Counted from the first letter of the stretch, positions 1 to 10,790 are shown. The stretch: DNA of 25,000 nucleotides from Chrysomallon squamiferum (GCA_012295275.1 CM022667.1:3169501-3194500), one strand, 5' to 3'. Translations and numbers: made by a program. Notes: a model not told the origin generated them from the sequence alone.

Positions 1-260
1 AAAAAAAAAGTAAAGAAACAAAAGGAATGAAGACGATGACAGAAAAGGTAATAAAGAAAGAAGAGAAAAGAAAATAAAGAAGAAAGAGAGAAAGAAAAAG
101 AAAAGAACTAAAATTTCTGAAACTGAAAAAAAAAAAAAAAAAAAAAGAGAGAAAAGAAAAACTTGACGAAACTATAGAATATCGAAATGTCAAAGAAAAA
201 AGAAACGAGAGCAGATAAAAATGACAGAAGAAAACTGACAAGTTAGAACAAAATTTTTTT
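1..260. repeat. A/G-rich low-complexity tract
   Basis: Almost pure purine on the plus strand (GAAA/AAAG strings), including an A run at about 126-146. No gene. Confidence 0.85.
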
Positions 261-1006
261 TTTAAGAAGGCTGGAAATCGAGCTTGTCTCTTTATCACCT
301 CTAATTTATGTCGATGGGCGTTCTCAGAAAAATCTTTAAGATTTTTCAACGTACATTTATAATTCTTTTTTTTCCAATCCCTGCTGTTATTCATTTATCA
401 ACAAGAACAAGATTGCATTAGGAAGTGACAAACCAGTTCTGTCAAAGCGATAGGAATCTGCCGACATCTTTTTACTCTCACTAATTTCAGCATTCAACGA
501 TTTTATCTTATCATAAATTATTTACTAATTCCAAGCCAATGAGTATGTTACACCTTTCGTGTTTGTAAGTAAGAGCAGTGACAAGGAAAAACAGGTAAGA
601 AAAGAAACCATGGTAACAACGGAGGTAAGACAGGTAGTATTTTAAAAACATGATAAAAAAAAACACAAAAAAAAAAAAAACACGGCGTTATGAAAAGATA
701 GCTGATATAAAACAAAATTTTGATATAGTTTACTTTAAAGAGGTTAGATAGGGAAATTATTTCTTGTGCGTGTTTACATGTCAGAAAACAAAACAAAAAC
801 AAACATGTTTGTGTATTTACTGATAATGTCTTTTTTACGCACTCGAAGACTGTGTTCACTGATAACGTAATAAAATTAATAGAGCTACATTTCTCATTCT
901 TTCAAAATTCAAGTAGCAGAAAAAAAAAAAAAAAAAATCATTCAGTCATACAGATTATAGAGACAAAGTATCTTAACACCTATTAAATATTAATACAAGT
1001 TTATGT
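261..1006. other. AT-rich non-coding stretch
   Basis: Unique AT-rich DNA with short A runs (about 656-680 and 919-937). I see no gene. The 103-codon minus frame here is F/L/C-rich with no domain. Confidence 0.6.
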
Positions 1007-1032
1007 AAAAAAAAAAAAAAAAAAAAAAAATA

Positions 1033-1090
<58 letters not shown>
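1007..1090. repeat. Poly(A) run joined to (TTA)n
   Basis: 24 A followed by about 19 ATT units. Confidence 0.95.
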
Positions 1091-1092
<2 letters not shown>

Positions 1093-1289
1093 TGTGTTTC
1101 ATTCAGTACATCTCTATCTATCTATCTATTTCTGTCCATATCTCTGCATCTCTTTCTCTATATCTGCTGGCTAACTGTCTCTCTCTCTGTATGTCTGTCT
1201 TTCTGTTTCCATCCTTGCACCAGACTCTTCTCTTTTTCTGTTTTTCTATCACTATTTTGTTGTATTTACCTTTGACTTGACACCCAACA
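1091..1289. repeat. Pyrimidine-rich CTAT/CTCT tract
   Basis: Imperfect CTAT, CTCT and CTGT units. Open frames here are L/S-rich repeat translations. Confidence 0.75.
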
Positions 1290-1334
1290 TATTTGTCGTG
1301 CTGGGATGTCGTTAAACATTCATTCATTCATTCC
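1290..1334 (+). mobile_element. Retroposon 3' tail ending in (ATTC)n
   Basis: GTGCTGGGATGTCGTTAAAC is followed by about four CATT/ATTC units. I recall this tail from many molluscan genomes as the 3' end of a SINE- or LINE-like retroposon. Only the tail is identifiable; upstream is pyrimidine-rich low-complexity sequence with no visible body. Confidence 0.5.
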
Positions 1335-1375
1335 TGTTCTGTTTTTACTTTCACTCTAGCTGTCTTCATTCAGTC

Positions 1376-1378
<3 letters not shown>

Positions 1379-1466
<88 letters not shown>
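1379..1466. repeat. (CT)44 microsatellite
   Basis: 88 bases of uninterrupted CT. Confidence 0.97.
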
Positions 1467-1472
<6 letters not shown>

Positions 1473-1891
1473 GTCTATCCCATCATCCCTCAGTCCTTAA
1501 TTCAGCGACAATTGGTAGTACAACAATTTTTCATTTTGAACTCCTGAAGGGTCTCACGACACACTTTTTTTTTTTTTTTTCACTACTTTCTACAGTGAAA
1601 ACAAAAAACCGATCAATCTGAAATTCCTGAATTCGGGACGACATGCCATTTGCACTAAACGGCCGTCCTCGCCTTTTGAAAGCTGCTGTGAGTAAAATGT
1701 GAATATATTACTCCCTAAAGCATGCTTTCCCTTTCTGGCCATGTGTTCGGAGGCGCGGGTGTTAAGTAGAATGATGCCGAGACATATTATCTCCAGTAAT
1801 TGCATTACCAGGTCCGCGCTTCTGTTCTCATTATTCAAAAAAAAGGAAGCTGAAAGTTATTATTCAAATGGACGTTTTTTTTTTTGGTGGC
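1467..1891. other. Unique non-coding stretch
   Basis: No gene supported. An 82-codon minus frame (1838-1590) has mixed composition but no motif, acceptor or homology that I recognise. Confidence 0.55.
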
Positions 1892-2176
1892 GTTGACGGT
1901 TAAAATCATAATTATCCATACAATGAAATTTATATATCTATTATATAAATAAATCTCTTTGGATTACGTATTATCAAAGATTATACCAGATCGACAATGC
2001 ATATATGACTTTTTTGAAATAGGTGATTATTGCCGTTGACAGTTAAAATCGTAATTATCCGTAAAATGAAATTTATATATCTATTATATAAATACTTTTT
2101 TTTTTTTGGATTACGTATTATCAAAGATTATACCAGATCGACAATACATAATTGACTTTTTTGAAATAGGTGAACA
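1892..2176. repeat. Tandem dimer of a ~143-bp unit
   Basis: The segments 1892-2034 and 2035-2176 align throughout. They share GAAATTTATATATCTATTAT, GGATTACGTATTATCAAAGA and TTTTTTGAAATAGGTGA, with only a few substitutions and a T-run length difference. A recent direct duplication of AT-rich DNA with no reading frame. Confidence 0.93.
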
Positions 2177-2381
2177 TTCTCGATGCTACTTTAAGGAATA
2201 ATTCCCGTTCCGACTCGTGCTCTCGCGATTGTTTTACTGTTAGGCTGTTGTTTAAGGTCTCTTCTTTAAGGGAAAGTTGTCTTTATCTTTATAATGATCC
2301 CTTGCAGCTGATTTAAAATAGTTGACCATTTTGCGCGAGATTCATAATCTGATTAATATCTGGTCCATAAGTACGTGCGCG

Positions 2382-2389
2382 TGACGTCA
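2382..2389. promoter_or_regulatory. Consensus CRE palindrome TGACGTCA
   Basis: A perfect cyclic-AMP response element core inside GTGCGCGTGACGTCACAC, in a small CpG-rich patch. No adjacent gene is visible, so function is unknown. Confidence 0.35.
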
Positions 2390-2427
2390 CACAAGTGAGT
2401 ATTAAAAAAAAAAAAAAAAAAAAAAAA

Positions 2428-2472
2428 TTAGTGCGTCGTTAAACAAACAATTTCTCCCTTCCTTCCTTTCTG
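2428..2472 (+). mobile_element. Second retroposon-like tail with GTCGTTAAACA core
   Basis: GTGCGTCGTTAAACAAACAA is followed by TTCC/TTTC units and preceded by a 24-base A run. It shares GTCGTTAAACA with the tail at 1290-1334 but ends in a different short repeat, suggesting a related family. Confidence 0.4.
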
Positions 2473-2579
2473 AAAAGCAAACGAAACGACTTTCCAGACA
2501 GTTTTTGCTAACGCTTGCCACTCTGATGTTAATTTATGGATCTCCACAACTTATTATTCCATAAAGAATTCCGCGTGTG

Positions 2580-2690
2580 GCGCTGTCAGTCACGTGGAGA
2601 AGCCGAAGGCAGGCAGGCAGGCAGACGATACTGAGAGAGAGCGAAAGCGCGCGTTCTCTCGCTCGCTCGCTCGCTCGCTCGCGCTGGCAG
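2580..2690. repeat. CpG-rich patch with (AGGC)n and (GCTC)n
   Basis: AGGC units at 2607-2624 and GCTC units at about 2659-2681 flank GAGAGAGCGAAAGCGCGCG. GTCACGTGGA with a CACGTG core lies at 2589-2598. Its GC content is unlike its surroundings. Confidence 0.6.
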
Positions 2691-2910
2691 AGCCCGGCTA
2701 AATATGTTTGTTTCGTTTACAGACAATTACTGTCGGATTGGTCTATTTGCGGGGTCATTTGCGCTGTTATTCCGTGAGTCGTAACGCATACTCAGCTCTG
2801 GAAGTGTAGCAACAAAAGAATTGGTTCCGTTTAATAACGGGAGAGAAAAAAAGAAAAGAAGAAAAGAACGTATAACAAGAGCGTTTTGTCAAAACAAAAC
2901 TCTTTTCAGG

Positions 2911-2953
<43 letters not shown>
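2911..2953. repeat. 43-base poly(A) run in purine-rich DNA
   Basis: Sits in a larger A/G-rich tract at about 2840-3145. No gene. Confidence 0.95.
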
Positions 2954-2955
<2 letters not shown>

Positions 2956-3278
2956 AAAAAAGGAACAGGAAAAGGATATGGAGAAGTACATCTAGAAGAT
3001 TGAAGAAGAAGAAAAAAGTAGGACGTGGAGAAGAAGACGAATAGAAGAAAAAGATGATTTAGTGTTTCAGAAAAATACAAAAAAATAAACAAACCTAAGG
3101 GGGAGAGGTGGGGGGAGAAGGAGGAAGAGAAAGAAAGAATGAACATTTTTTTTTTATTTGGAATGGAAAGATGAATAAATTCGTTGTGAAGATCATGGTT
3201 ATCATTATTATCATCATCATATAAAAACAAATAAAAATGTATGTTATGGATGAGGCAATCGTTGGTACAGCGTAACAG

Positions 3279-3545
3279 CTAGATAGACAGACAGAGAGAC
3301 AGACAGATAGATAAATGTAGAGAAGATAGATAGATAGATAGACAGATAGATAGACAAACAGACAGACAGACATATAGACAGATAGATAGATAGATTTAGA
3401 GAAGATAGATAGCCGAGAGAGAGATGGACAGACAGACACACAGATAGATAGATTTAGAGAAGATAGATAGAGAGACAGACAGACAGATAGACAGGCAGGC
3501 AGGAAGGCAAACAGACATACAGCCAGATAGAAAGATAGACAGAGA
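3279..3545. repeat. GATA/GACA composite microsatellite
   Basis: About 265 bases of AGAT and AGAC units, containing TTTAGAGAAGATAGATAG as a higher-order motif repeated at least twice (near 3396 and 3455). Minus-strand frames over it are L/S/V/C repeat translations. Confidence 0.93.
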
Positions 3546-4019
3546 AATAAAGATTGCTTTAATAATGATAAAAATAAATGATGGTCAGTTTTTGACATTT
3601 TCTCTGACGTTTTGTTTCCGCCCCACTGACCACTTTTTGAATTTTGACGCCATCTTTGTGTAATTTCCTGCGTTTTATTAATTACTATGCGTTGTAATGA
3701 TTTCCGCCTGTCTTCGTTCATTTTCGTTGTCATGAAGACAAAACTGCCTTTGTGTCTACTTTATTTATTTATTTATTTATTTATTTCATTAACTTGTTCA
3801 ATAAATTAAACCAGCTGTATCCAGCCATTGCGCTGTCTAAATCTGTTACTAGAGCAGCTGATATTTTTCAAAAAAAAAAAAAAAAAAAAAATCCTTCCAC
3901 CTCAGAGATCAATAAATGTTTAAAAATATAAACAAAGAGTTATCTCTTCAAAATGTTATTGTTACATGTATTACAGCAACACGGACACCTGGTCATTATA
4001 CTCCTGCGTCGTGTTATTT
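3546..4019. other. Unique AT-rich stretch with (TTTA)n
   Basis: Contains (TTTA)n at about 3760-3787 and an A run at about 3871-3891. I see nothing gene-like. Confidence 0.6.
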
Positions 4020-4215
4020 CAGAGCTGGTACCGGATCGAATATCGGAACCTGAGCAGAGAGTCAACACGGCGGGCAGTGATTGGTGCCGTCTGCCAGTCA
4101 CGTGACGACCTGCTTATTACCCGCGCCGAACCGATACGTCTGCGTCGTTCGCGTGTACTACGCCTTAAAGGGCTAAATTCGAGCGTCGTGGCTGATGTAG
4201 CTTCAAAAACGCGTA
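4020..4215. promoter_or_regulatory. CpG-rich island with GTCACGTGAC and inverted CCAAT
   Basis: In a locally GC- and CpG-rich segment, GTGATTGGTG (inverted CCAAT box) is followed about 18 bases later by the perfect palindrome GTCACGTGAC (4097-4106), the USF/TFEB-type E-box. Several CGCG and GCGTCG motifs follow. The arrangement is promoter- or enhancer-like. The 87-codon frame across it has no recognisable protein character. An old transposable-element fragment is an alternative. Confidence 0.3.
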
Positions 4216-4405
4216 AACGAATTAATTAAACGGTTTAAGGACACCGCGTTTTTTTTTTTTTTTTTAACTAAATCTACAAGTGATTTCACTAAAGTTTTTT
4301 TCTTAAGCTTACGTGAACGAACGCCACAGCTATTCAACTGAATTTATTTAATCTAACTTTTTAACCACAGAATGCATTATTAGTCATGAAGAAAGAAAAT
4401 AAAAC

Positions 4406-4560
4406 ATAGACAGATAGACAGCTTGACAGATAGACAGATAGACAGACAGACAGACAGATAGATAGATGTATAGATAGATAAGTAAGGAGATAGCAGTAGC
4501 TAATAGGTTATATAGATATCTAGAGAGAGATAGACAGACAGACAGATAGACAGATTGATA
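4406..4560. repeat. GATA/GACA microsatellite
   Basis: Imperfect AGAC/AGAT units with a short unique interruption (about 4475-4520). Confidence 0.93.
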
Positions 4561-5940
4561 CATTTTCACACCCGACCAAAGCAAAGATGCAGTTTTTCGG
4601 ATAACAAAGATTTTCAGACAAAATTTCGCCCGTGCCTTCTCGAACATTTCAACATCAGACTTAAAACCTGGAGAAAAAAAAAAAAAAAAAAAAAACCCTA
4701 ACAGATCACATTCAGATAATGTAGTCAAGAAAAACATTTATTCATGTCTGCTATCGGCGTCTAACATCAATTCTCGACTTCCATTCTATCTGGCAAAAAA
4801 AAAATAAAAATAAAAAAAAATAAAATAATACTCTTTCTTTTCAAAGTATGAGTGACACGTCACGTGCAGCTAGCGCGTGCTGAAACCCCCTCTCCCATAT
4901 ATACCCCCACCACACACACACACACTCAGACTATTTATTATATATTTTGAACAAACGTCGTTTCTGTAGTTACATACCAGTCTGACGACAGGATGTGTAT
5001 TTCATTTAACATTTTCGATAACTAAACATATTTCTGAGTGCGCATGTCACGATTAGTATTTCTAGAACCTTCCTTCGTCTGATGTTAGGCAAAAATATTA
5101 CACACAGGCGCGCGTTTTCGTATGACGTATAAGATTGCAAAATGTTTTTTTTTTTTATTTTTTTCAAAACTCGCGAGCTATTAATTATTTTAGGTGTTAT
5201 TTTTGAGCGGAGAAAAGAAATTATATTTTAAATAGACTATTCTGTTATGTGGTTGTTTTAAAAAGATTTAGCTTCAACTGGATAAATTGGATTGTATTTG
5301 TATTTTAGATGTAATGATTCTTTTATGAGAATATTTCAAGCAGAAATCTGCTGTAACATAACTTTCTAATGTAACTGAGTTTTTTTATTTGACGTATTTG
5401 ACGCAAACGGAATTTACTCATTATGTCTTAGAACTGAACATCACAGAAATATCTTCAGTTGAAATTATGGACATTGAAACGTGTTTAGCGAACATCTGAT
5501 TATTTTAAATTTAAAGTGTCATGTATGTTTATTTTAAATAGAATTTAGCAGTTAAAATTGTCTTAGAAAAAAAGGGGAAAAAAAAAAAAAAAAAGAAAAA
5601 GAAAAGAAGCTTGTTAGAGAGTTTTCCAAAAACAGTGTTTTGTGCGCAAACAATGCTGCTGAAGTAATTATAGATTTTTGGCATTAAGGTTGGTATGCGT
5701 TCAATTTGTTACTTCCGCGAGGCACTGCAAATTTAAGAAATGGCGTTGGATGTGTCATAAATGACATTTCTAAGCCAAAAAAAAAACAACAATTCTAGCT
5801 GTAGCTATTGAAAATAAAGTTAATATGACTACGTGTTTTTTCCCTCGCAGTGTTGAAGTGGAAAGAAAATGGTGAAATTATAAGAATAATGATCAAACAG
5901 GCAAAAACACAGACAAATATGAAGACTGATTTAAGAGATA
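4561..5940. other. AT-rich non-coding region
   Basis: Holds an A run (about 4674-4695), A/T-rich AAAAT units (4795-4828), CACGTG at 4861-4866, a short (CA)n at about 4909-4925 and another A run near 5579-5594. No coding exon is supported. Confidence 0.6.
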
Positions 5941-5943
5941 TTC

Positions 5944-5946
<3 letters not shown>

Positions 5947-6042
<96 letters not shown>

Positions 6043-6105
6043 CATATATATATAGATAGATAGACAGATAGATAGATAAATAGATAGATAGAGATTCATA
6101 TATAT

Positions 6106-6184
<79 letters not shown>
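5947..6184. repeat. Composite microsatellite (TA)n-(GA)n-GATA-(GA)n
   Basis: (TA)n to about 5988, (GA)n to 6040, ATTCATATATATA plus GATA units, a second ATTCATATATA, then (GA)n to 6184. The motif GAGATTCATATATATA occurs at both (GA)n-to-TA junctions, indicating a duplicated larger unit. Confidence 0.95.
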
Positions 6185-6188
<4 letters not shown>

Positions 6189-7060
6189 AGAAAAAGAAAC
6201 AGAAAACAAAAGATAAAAAAGACACGTGTACTGTCTGATGTTTCAAAACGCGCAAACCCCGCTGTAATTACCCTTCGAACCTTTGTTACAATCGTATCGC
6301 AATTCACCGCGTCACGTGATCAGACTCGCACGATCCAAACAGATAAAAGAAATTCACCAAATTTTGTTACGTAGTTATTTTTCGCCATTATCTACCTAAG
6401 TAGCTCTGAAACTTTCGACAAACCAATAACGAAATATTTCTCTTTCGACTTGAACACATATCTTCGGCTCAATTACCGGAAATGCATCTGCCGATATTAA
6501 CTCGAAACTAATTTTGGTGAACGTGCATTCCGTGTTGCGTTGAACGAGATAAGTGCTCTTATTAAGTTGCATAACAAGGAATTACTGGCATTCTGTGGAA
6601 AACAGTTATGTGTTTTATGGGATATATCTTTCTTACCCTGGCACTGTGTCCTGTGCCGCCTGCTAAAGGTTGTTTCATACAAGATGATTCTCGAGTACCT
6701 ACCGTATTGATTATAAAGTCTGTTTCACACGAAACCATCATCAAGTAAAAAAAAAGCGCATGCACATTTTGTCAAATATAAACATACAGACATTTACAAA
6801 TTTATCTTTGAAAAATTCAACTATTTATCTACTATTTACAACATTAGCAAATTCAGCTTATATTAGAAGCGAAAGTTATTTTATACTATGTAATCAAATA
6901 TAAATTATATAAGGAGATGTAGGTTTACACGTATATTTTATATCACTAAAACTGATACAACGTTATTTAATAATAAACGATTGAATAAAATATTAAATTA
7001 GGAAAGATATGACTGTTTTTCATTTAGTCGTAACCAAGTACTTTATTAAATTTCTTGCTT
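6185..7060. other. Unique non-coding region
   Basis: Includes CACGTG at 6223-6228 and GTCACGTGAT at 6311-6320, with modest CpG content to about 6500 and AT-rich DNA after that. No exon could be supported. Confidence 0.55.
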
Positions 7061-7265
7061 GAAATTTGCGTAATTTTTTTTTTTTTCTATTTTGAAATAT
7101 TTTTTTTTTTGATGTTATTTCTGAAACTTTGTCGCAAACTAAATTTTTTTTTTTTTATCTTTGTAATCTAAAGCTATTTTTTTTTTTTTTTTAAAAAGAC
7201 AAAAAAGACAATAAAAAAGAAAATATAACATTTTTTTTAATTTTATTTTTTTTTTTTTTTTTATT
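7061..7265. repeat. T-rich low-complexity tract
   Basis: Many T runs of 8-16 bases. Confidence 0.85.
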
Positions 7266-8279
7266 TGTATCATCGCTTAGCACAACAATTTCTGTCAGAT
7301 GTTTAGCTCTTTATCTCTCCTCGATTAATTATATTTTGAAGTTTATAACGTTCATGAAGGTGTAATAAAAGCGACTTTTATTTCTGACGGTTTGGTGGTA
7401 GGTGTCTCCTGTTTCGTTTTCTCGTACTAAAAGGTAAAATTACAGCTGCGATCTTATCTGACGTAATAAACACGGCGCCAGGATTCACAGCCGATTTTTG
7501 TGTAAGCAGAATTTGACACGGGCTAGACATAACATTTATCTTTTATGGGGGGACAGGGACGGCCCTGAGTCCCCGCCCCTGAGCCACACTTTTATCCCTT
7601 TATGCGCCAACTGGATTACATATTGGACAAGGTTCAATATATAGCATAATTAATATTGCTAAACTGTTAAAAAAAAAGATTTATTTTGTTCTTTTTTAAA
7701 GATTTTTTTTTTCTTTTCTGTATCCTTTGTATTAAAAAATACACGTTTATAAAAACTAATAATGAAAATATTTTTTGGTCTAAAGAACTAATAAACAGAT
7801 GTATGACCAAGCTAATAACAAATTAAAATATCACACGTTATTTCCAATTCCAACTTCAGCAAAGGATCCGATTTTGTTTCTTGGGTATTTTTAACAGCTT
7901 TCATTTATTTTATTTATATATATATTTTTATATCTGTGAAATTTTCGTAATCTGTAATCGTTTTTTTGAAACCTGTAAAACAGTATTTCTTTCTTATTAA
8001 CAATCAAATAAAATACTTGTATTTGAAATCATCTTCCAGCGTATTCAAAAACCATTAAAAGAAACCGAGCGAAAGAAAGACAGAAAGAAAGAAAGAAAGA
8101 AAGAAAAACTCTGTTTAAATAAGACAACATTCTTAGCGACTTCGGTTCACAAATGTTGCATTTTGAAGCAAAGCAGAATTCAGAAGAGCGGAATCGTTTT
8201 CCTTCTAGCAGAGACCACCAACAGTTTGAAGAAGCGAATGTAAACAATTAAATGCAAACTTGAAAGACAATACAACTTA
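7266..8279. other. AT-rich non-coding region with a GC-rich island
   Basis: At about 7545-7590 a G/C-rich patch (GGGGGGACAGGGACGGCC, then TCCCCGCCCCTGAG) stands out and includes a GC-box-like CCCCGCCCC. (GAAA)n lies at about 8084-8106. No gene seen. Confidence 0.55.
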
Positions 8280-8620
8280 ATGAAGAACAGGAAAGATAAT
8301 GTTATGGCCCGGAATGTTCAAGCTAAACTCAGCACTGTTTCGGGGCTTAGCAGATTTTTTACAAGCGTGTTCGTCAGACTATGTATACCAAGCACGCCTG
8401 TCCTGGTCATACAATTTTGAAACCTGGTGTATAAGTCTATAATACTGCTGCTAGCAACACCTGTCGCCGGTTGGACTGGGAAAATAGTATTATTCTAATC
8501 AAATATAACGATTCGGCGTGTGCAGATCCTGGATTAGAACTGTGTCGGGATTAGAACCCACAGCGTAGAGAACTAGCTTACTTACATTCGTGATGCAAAT
8601 TTAATAAGAACTAATCCCTA
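8280..8620 (-). mobile_element. Possible tRNA-derived SINE remnant
   Basis: This less AT-rich island contains, on the minus strand, GCTGTGGGTTCTAATCCCG followed by a second TTCTAATCC. GGTTCTAATCC is close to the tRNA B-box (GGTTCRANTCC). No convincing A-box, tRNA fold or target-site duplication was found. This is a guess from one motif and a composition change. Confidence 0.22.
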
Positions 8621-8645
8621 TCATTTAATGCTAAAAGAGAATTTT

Positions 8646-8677
<32 letters not shown>

Positions 8678-9086
8678 TATAGATATGTGTAGATCATATC
8701 TTTTATTATAAAATTATTTATATATATATATGTGTGTAGATCATAACCTGTTTAAAAAATGTCTTTATAAAAGAGCGATCCAGCTAGAATGAATCTAAAC
8801 CACAGCGTAATATGAGAATCACGTTGCGTTTCTTTTGTCCCTCAGTATAAATGTGCGTACATTCAAACCTGTTAAAGTGATAAAAATCAGTGGTTTCACT
8901 TTTACAAGAAAAAAAAAGATATACAAAAAAAAACAGGTAATAAAAAAGTATTATATATATAAAAAATATATATATATGAAATATAAATTAATTTTCGAAA
9001 ATCTGTAATGCGATATACATGTCATTAATTCGATTTTCATACTTAGAAACAAGATAGCATCCTTAGCGATAACTAAGTTATGTTTT
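8621..9086. repeat. (ACAT)n and AT-rich simple sequence
   Basis: (ACAT)n with (AT)n at about 8648-8680, further (TA) patches at 8720-8735 and 8950-8978. The phrase TGTGTAGATCATA is repeated at 8684 and 8732. Confidence 0.8.
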
Positions 9087-9115
9087 ATTTATAATGATAA
9101 GTAAGTTAACAAATA

Positions 9116-9166
<51 letters not shown>

Positions 9167-9206
9167 ATCGATAGATAGATTTGTTAACTTATTTATCATT
9201 ATAAAT
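9087..9206. repeat. Inverted repeat (28-bp arms) enclosing (ATCT)n
   Basis: The left arm 9087-9114 (ATAATGATAAGTAAGTTAAC at its centre) is the near-perfect reverse complement of 9179-9206, differing at one position. The GATA bases at 9168-9180 can also pair with the (ATCT)n run, so the stem can extend. It is capable of a long hairpin or cruciform. Confidence 0.9.
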
Positions 9207-9316
9207 ATATATATATATATATATATAGATAGATAGATAGATAGGTAGATAGATAAACAGATAGATAGATAGATAGAAAGATAGATAGATAAACAGCTAG
9301 CTAGATAGATAGATTA
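9207..9316. repeat. (TA)n and (GATA)n
   Basis: (AT) units to about 9226, then GATA tetramers with AAAC and GCTA interruptions. Confidence 0.93.
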
Positions 9317-9452
9317 AAACCTAGACATTAACCTTGACTACCTCCAAAATAATGTTTTCTTTACGTTTTTAATCTATTTTTAAAATAAATAAAAAATAAA
9401 CGGAGACGGGAAAAAGAAAAAATAGGTCGTGATGTATGATCTGGAAATTGTT

Positions 9453-9710
9453 AGGTGAGTAGGAGAAAAGGTGAGTATAGGAGTATGCGTAACTGAAGGA
9501 GCGGGAAGAAGAAGTCAGTAGTAATAACGAGTACGTAACAAGGTGAGAGGACATCAGGAGAGTGTAGAAATCAAGAGGAAAGGTGACCAGGTAAGATTAA
9601 AATCTAGGTGAGTAATGAAGGTGAGTATAAGAGTTGAGTAATGAAGGTGAGTGCAAGGAAGCAACAGAGAGAGTAGGAGATAATGACTGATAGGAGAGCT
9701 CATGTAAGTT
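9453..9710 (+). repeat. Degenerate flank of the GTGAGT minisatellite
   Basis: Irregularly spaced AGGTGAGTA motifs (for example at about 9452, 9469, 9603, 9618 and 9644) precede the ordered array and look like older, decayed units. Confidence 0.7.
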
Positions 9711-10033
9711 GAAGAATAAAAGTGAGTATACTGAAGAATAAAGGTGATTATATGGAAGAATAAAGGTGAGCATACTGAAAATAAAGGTGACAATATGGAA
9801 GAATAAAGGTGAGTATATTGAAGAATAAAGGTGAGCATATGGAAGAATAAAGGTGAGCATACTGAAGAATAAAGGTGAGTATACTGAAGAATAAAGATGA
9901 GTATATTGAAGAATAAAGGTGAGTATATTGAAGAATAAAGGTGAGTATACTGAAGAATAAAGGTGAGTATACTGAAAAATAAAGGTGAGCATATGGAAGA
10001 ATAAAGGTGAGTATCCTGAAGAATAAAGGTGTG
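9711..10033 (+). repeat. 22-bp minisatellite, about 15 units, splice-donor/poly(A) consensus
   Basis: The unit is GAAGAATAAAGGTGAGTATA plus two bases (CT or TT), with 20- to 22-bp variants. Variation is concentrated at GAGTAT/GAGCAT and at ACTGAA/ATGGAA/ATTGAA. Because 22 is not a multiple of three, the 148-codon minus frame across it is a 66-bp higher-order translation and not a gene. Confidence 0.95.
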
Positions 10034-10351
10034 TTATATACACATTTTATGGAGGTAATAGAAGAAAATACAACATTTGGTGTAGATTAAAAATTTAATA
10101 CAATTTAATTTCACAACAGAAAGCAGTACTATTGTGCAGTTCATAAGAACAAAATCGTTAAAACTAATAACGATAAAAGCAAGAGTATCTGATAATGATC
10201 ATGACAAAAAAAAAAAAAAAATACAAGGTGAAATGTAATACGGTTTCTGGTCCATATTTGTAAATAATCTAACCAGTTTTTGGAATATATTTTTCTTACA
10301 GTGTGTTTTTAAAAAAAAAAAAATATATATATATGTAACATCATCTGCCGA
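10034..10351. other. AT-rich non-coding stretch
   Basis: A runs near 10205-10220 and 10311-10323, then (AT)n. Nothing else visible. Confidence 0.6.
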
Positions 10352-10390
10352 TCAGCTTTCAGAAGTGCACACGTTCTCGTGCGTGTAAAA

Positions 10391-10420
10391 TCGCGCGAGA
10401 GGTTTGCAAGTCTCGCGAGA
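10391..10420. promoter_or_regulatory. Palindrome TCTCGCGAGA with nearby CGCGAGAG
   Basis: The perfect 10-bp palindrome at 10411-10420 matches the CGCG element found in many vertebrate core promoters. A second CGCGCGAGAGG lies 16 bases upstream. No downstream gene was identified. Confidence 0.3.
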
Positions 10421-10790
10421 GACTGAGAAATACGTTGCGGACAAATAGCCATCCAACCAAGCCAAGCCAAGCCAGGCATACTCGGTACAAACTAATAATG
10501 ACTCATTATAAACATTTACAAACAGAAAACGTCTGTAAACACTGTTTATAAATTCATTCAACTTACCCATAACAACAACAGCGACGACCACAACAACGTC
10601 TGTAAACTCTGTAAACTCTGCGCTACCAGTTTCTCAAGAACCTGACTTGTGTGTGTGTGTGTGTTTCGCGTTTTCCGCAGCCACAAAGAAAACTTTTGCT
10701 GGCGATGCCACGGTCCATTCACAACAACTGAAGCAGACGATATCTGACGATCTTCTCACAAACAGATCTTTGGAGAGGGAGGTTTAGGGG

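Noticed and set aside
3095-3733. 212-codon minus frame
   Set aside because: The middle is GATA/GACA repeat read as Leu/Ser/Val/Cys. The ends are Lys/Phe-rich low complexity. No domain.
3966-4229. 87-codon plus frame with non-repetitive sequence
   Set aside because: Arg/Ser/Val-rich because of CpG codons. No domain or plausible splice partner; better read as a CpG-rich non-coding island.
5893-6307. Two ~120-codon minus frames
   Set aside because: Leu/Ser and Tyr/Ile translations of (GA)n, GATA and (TA)n.
9597-10043. 148-codon minus-strand frame with repeated YSSVYSPLFF-type units
   Set aside because: The periodicity comes from the 22-bp minisatellite read over three units. Length variants break it, and there is no start or splice context.
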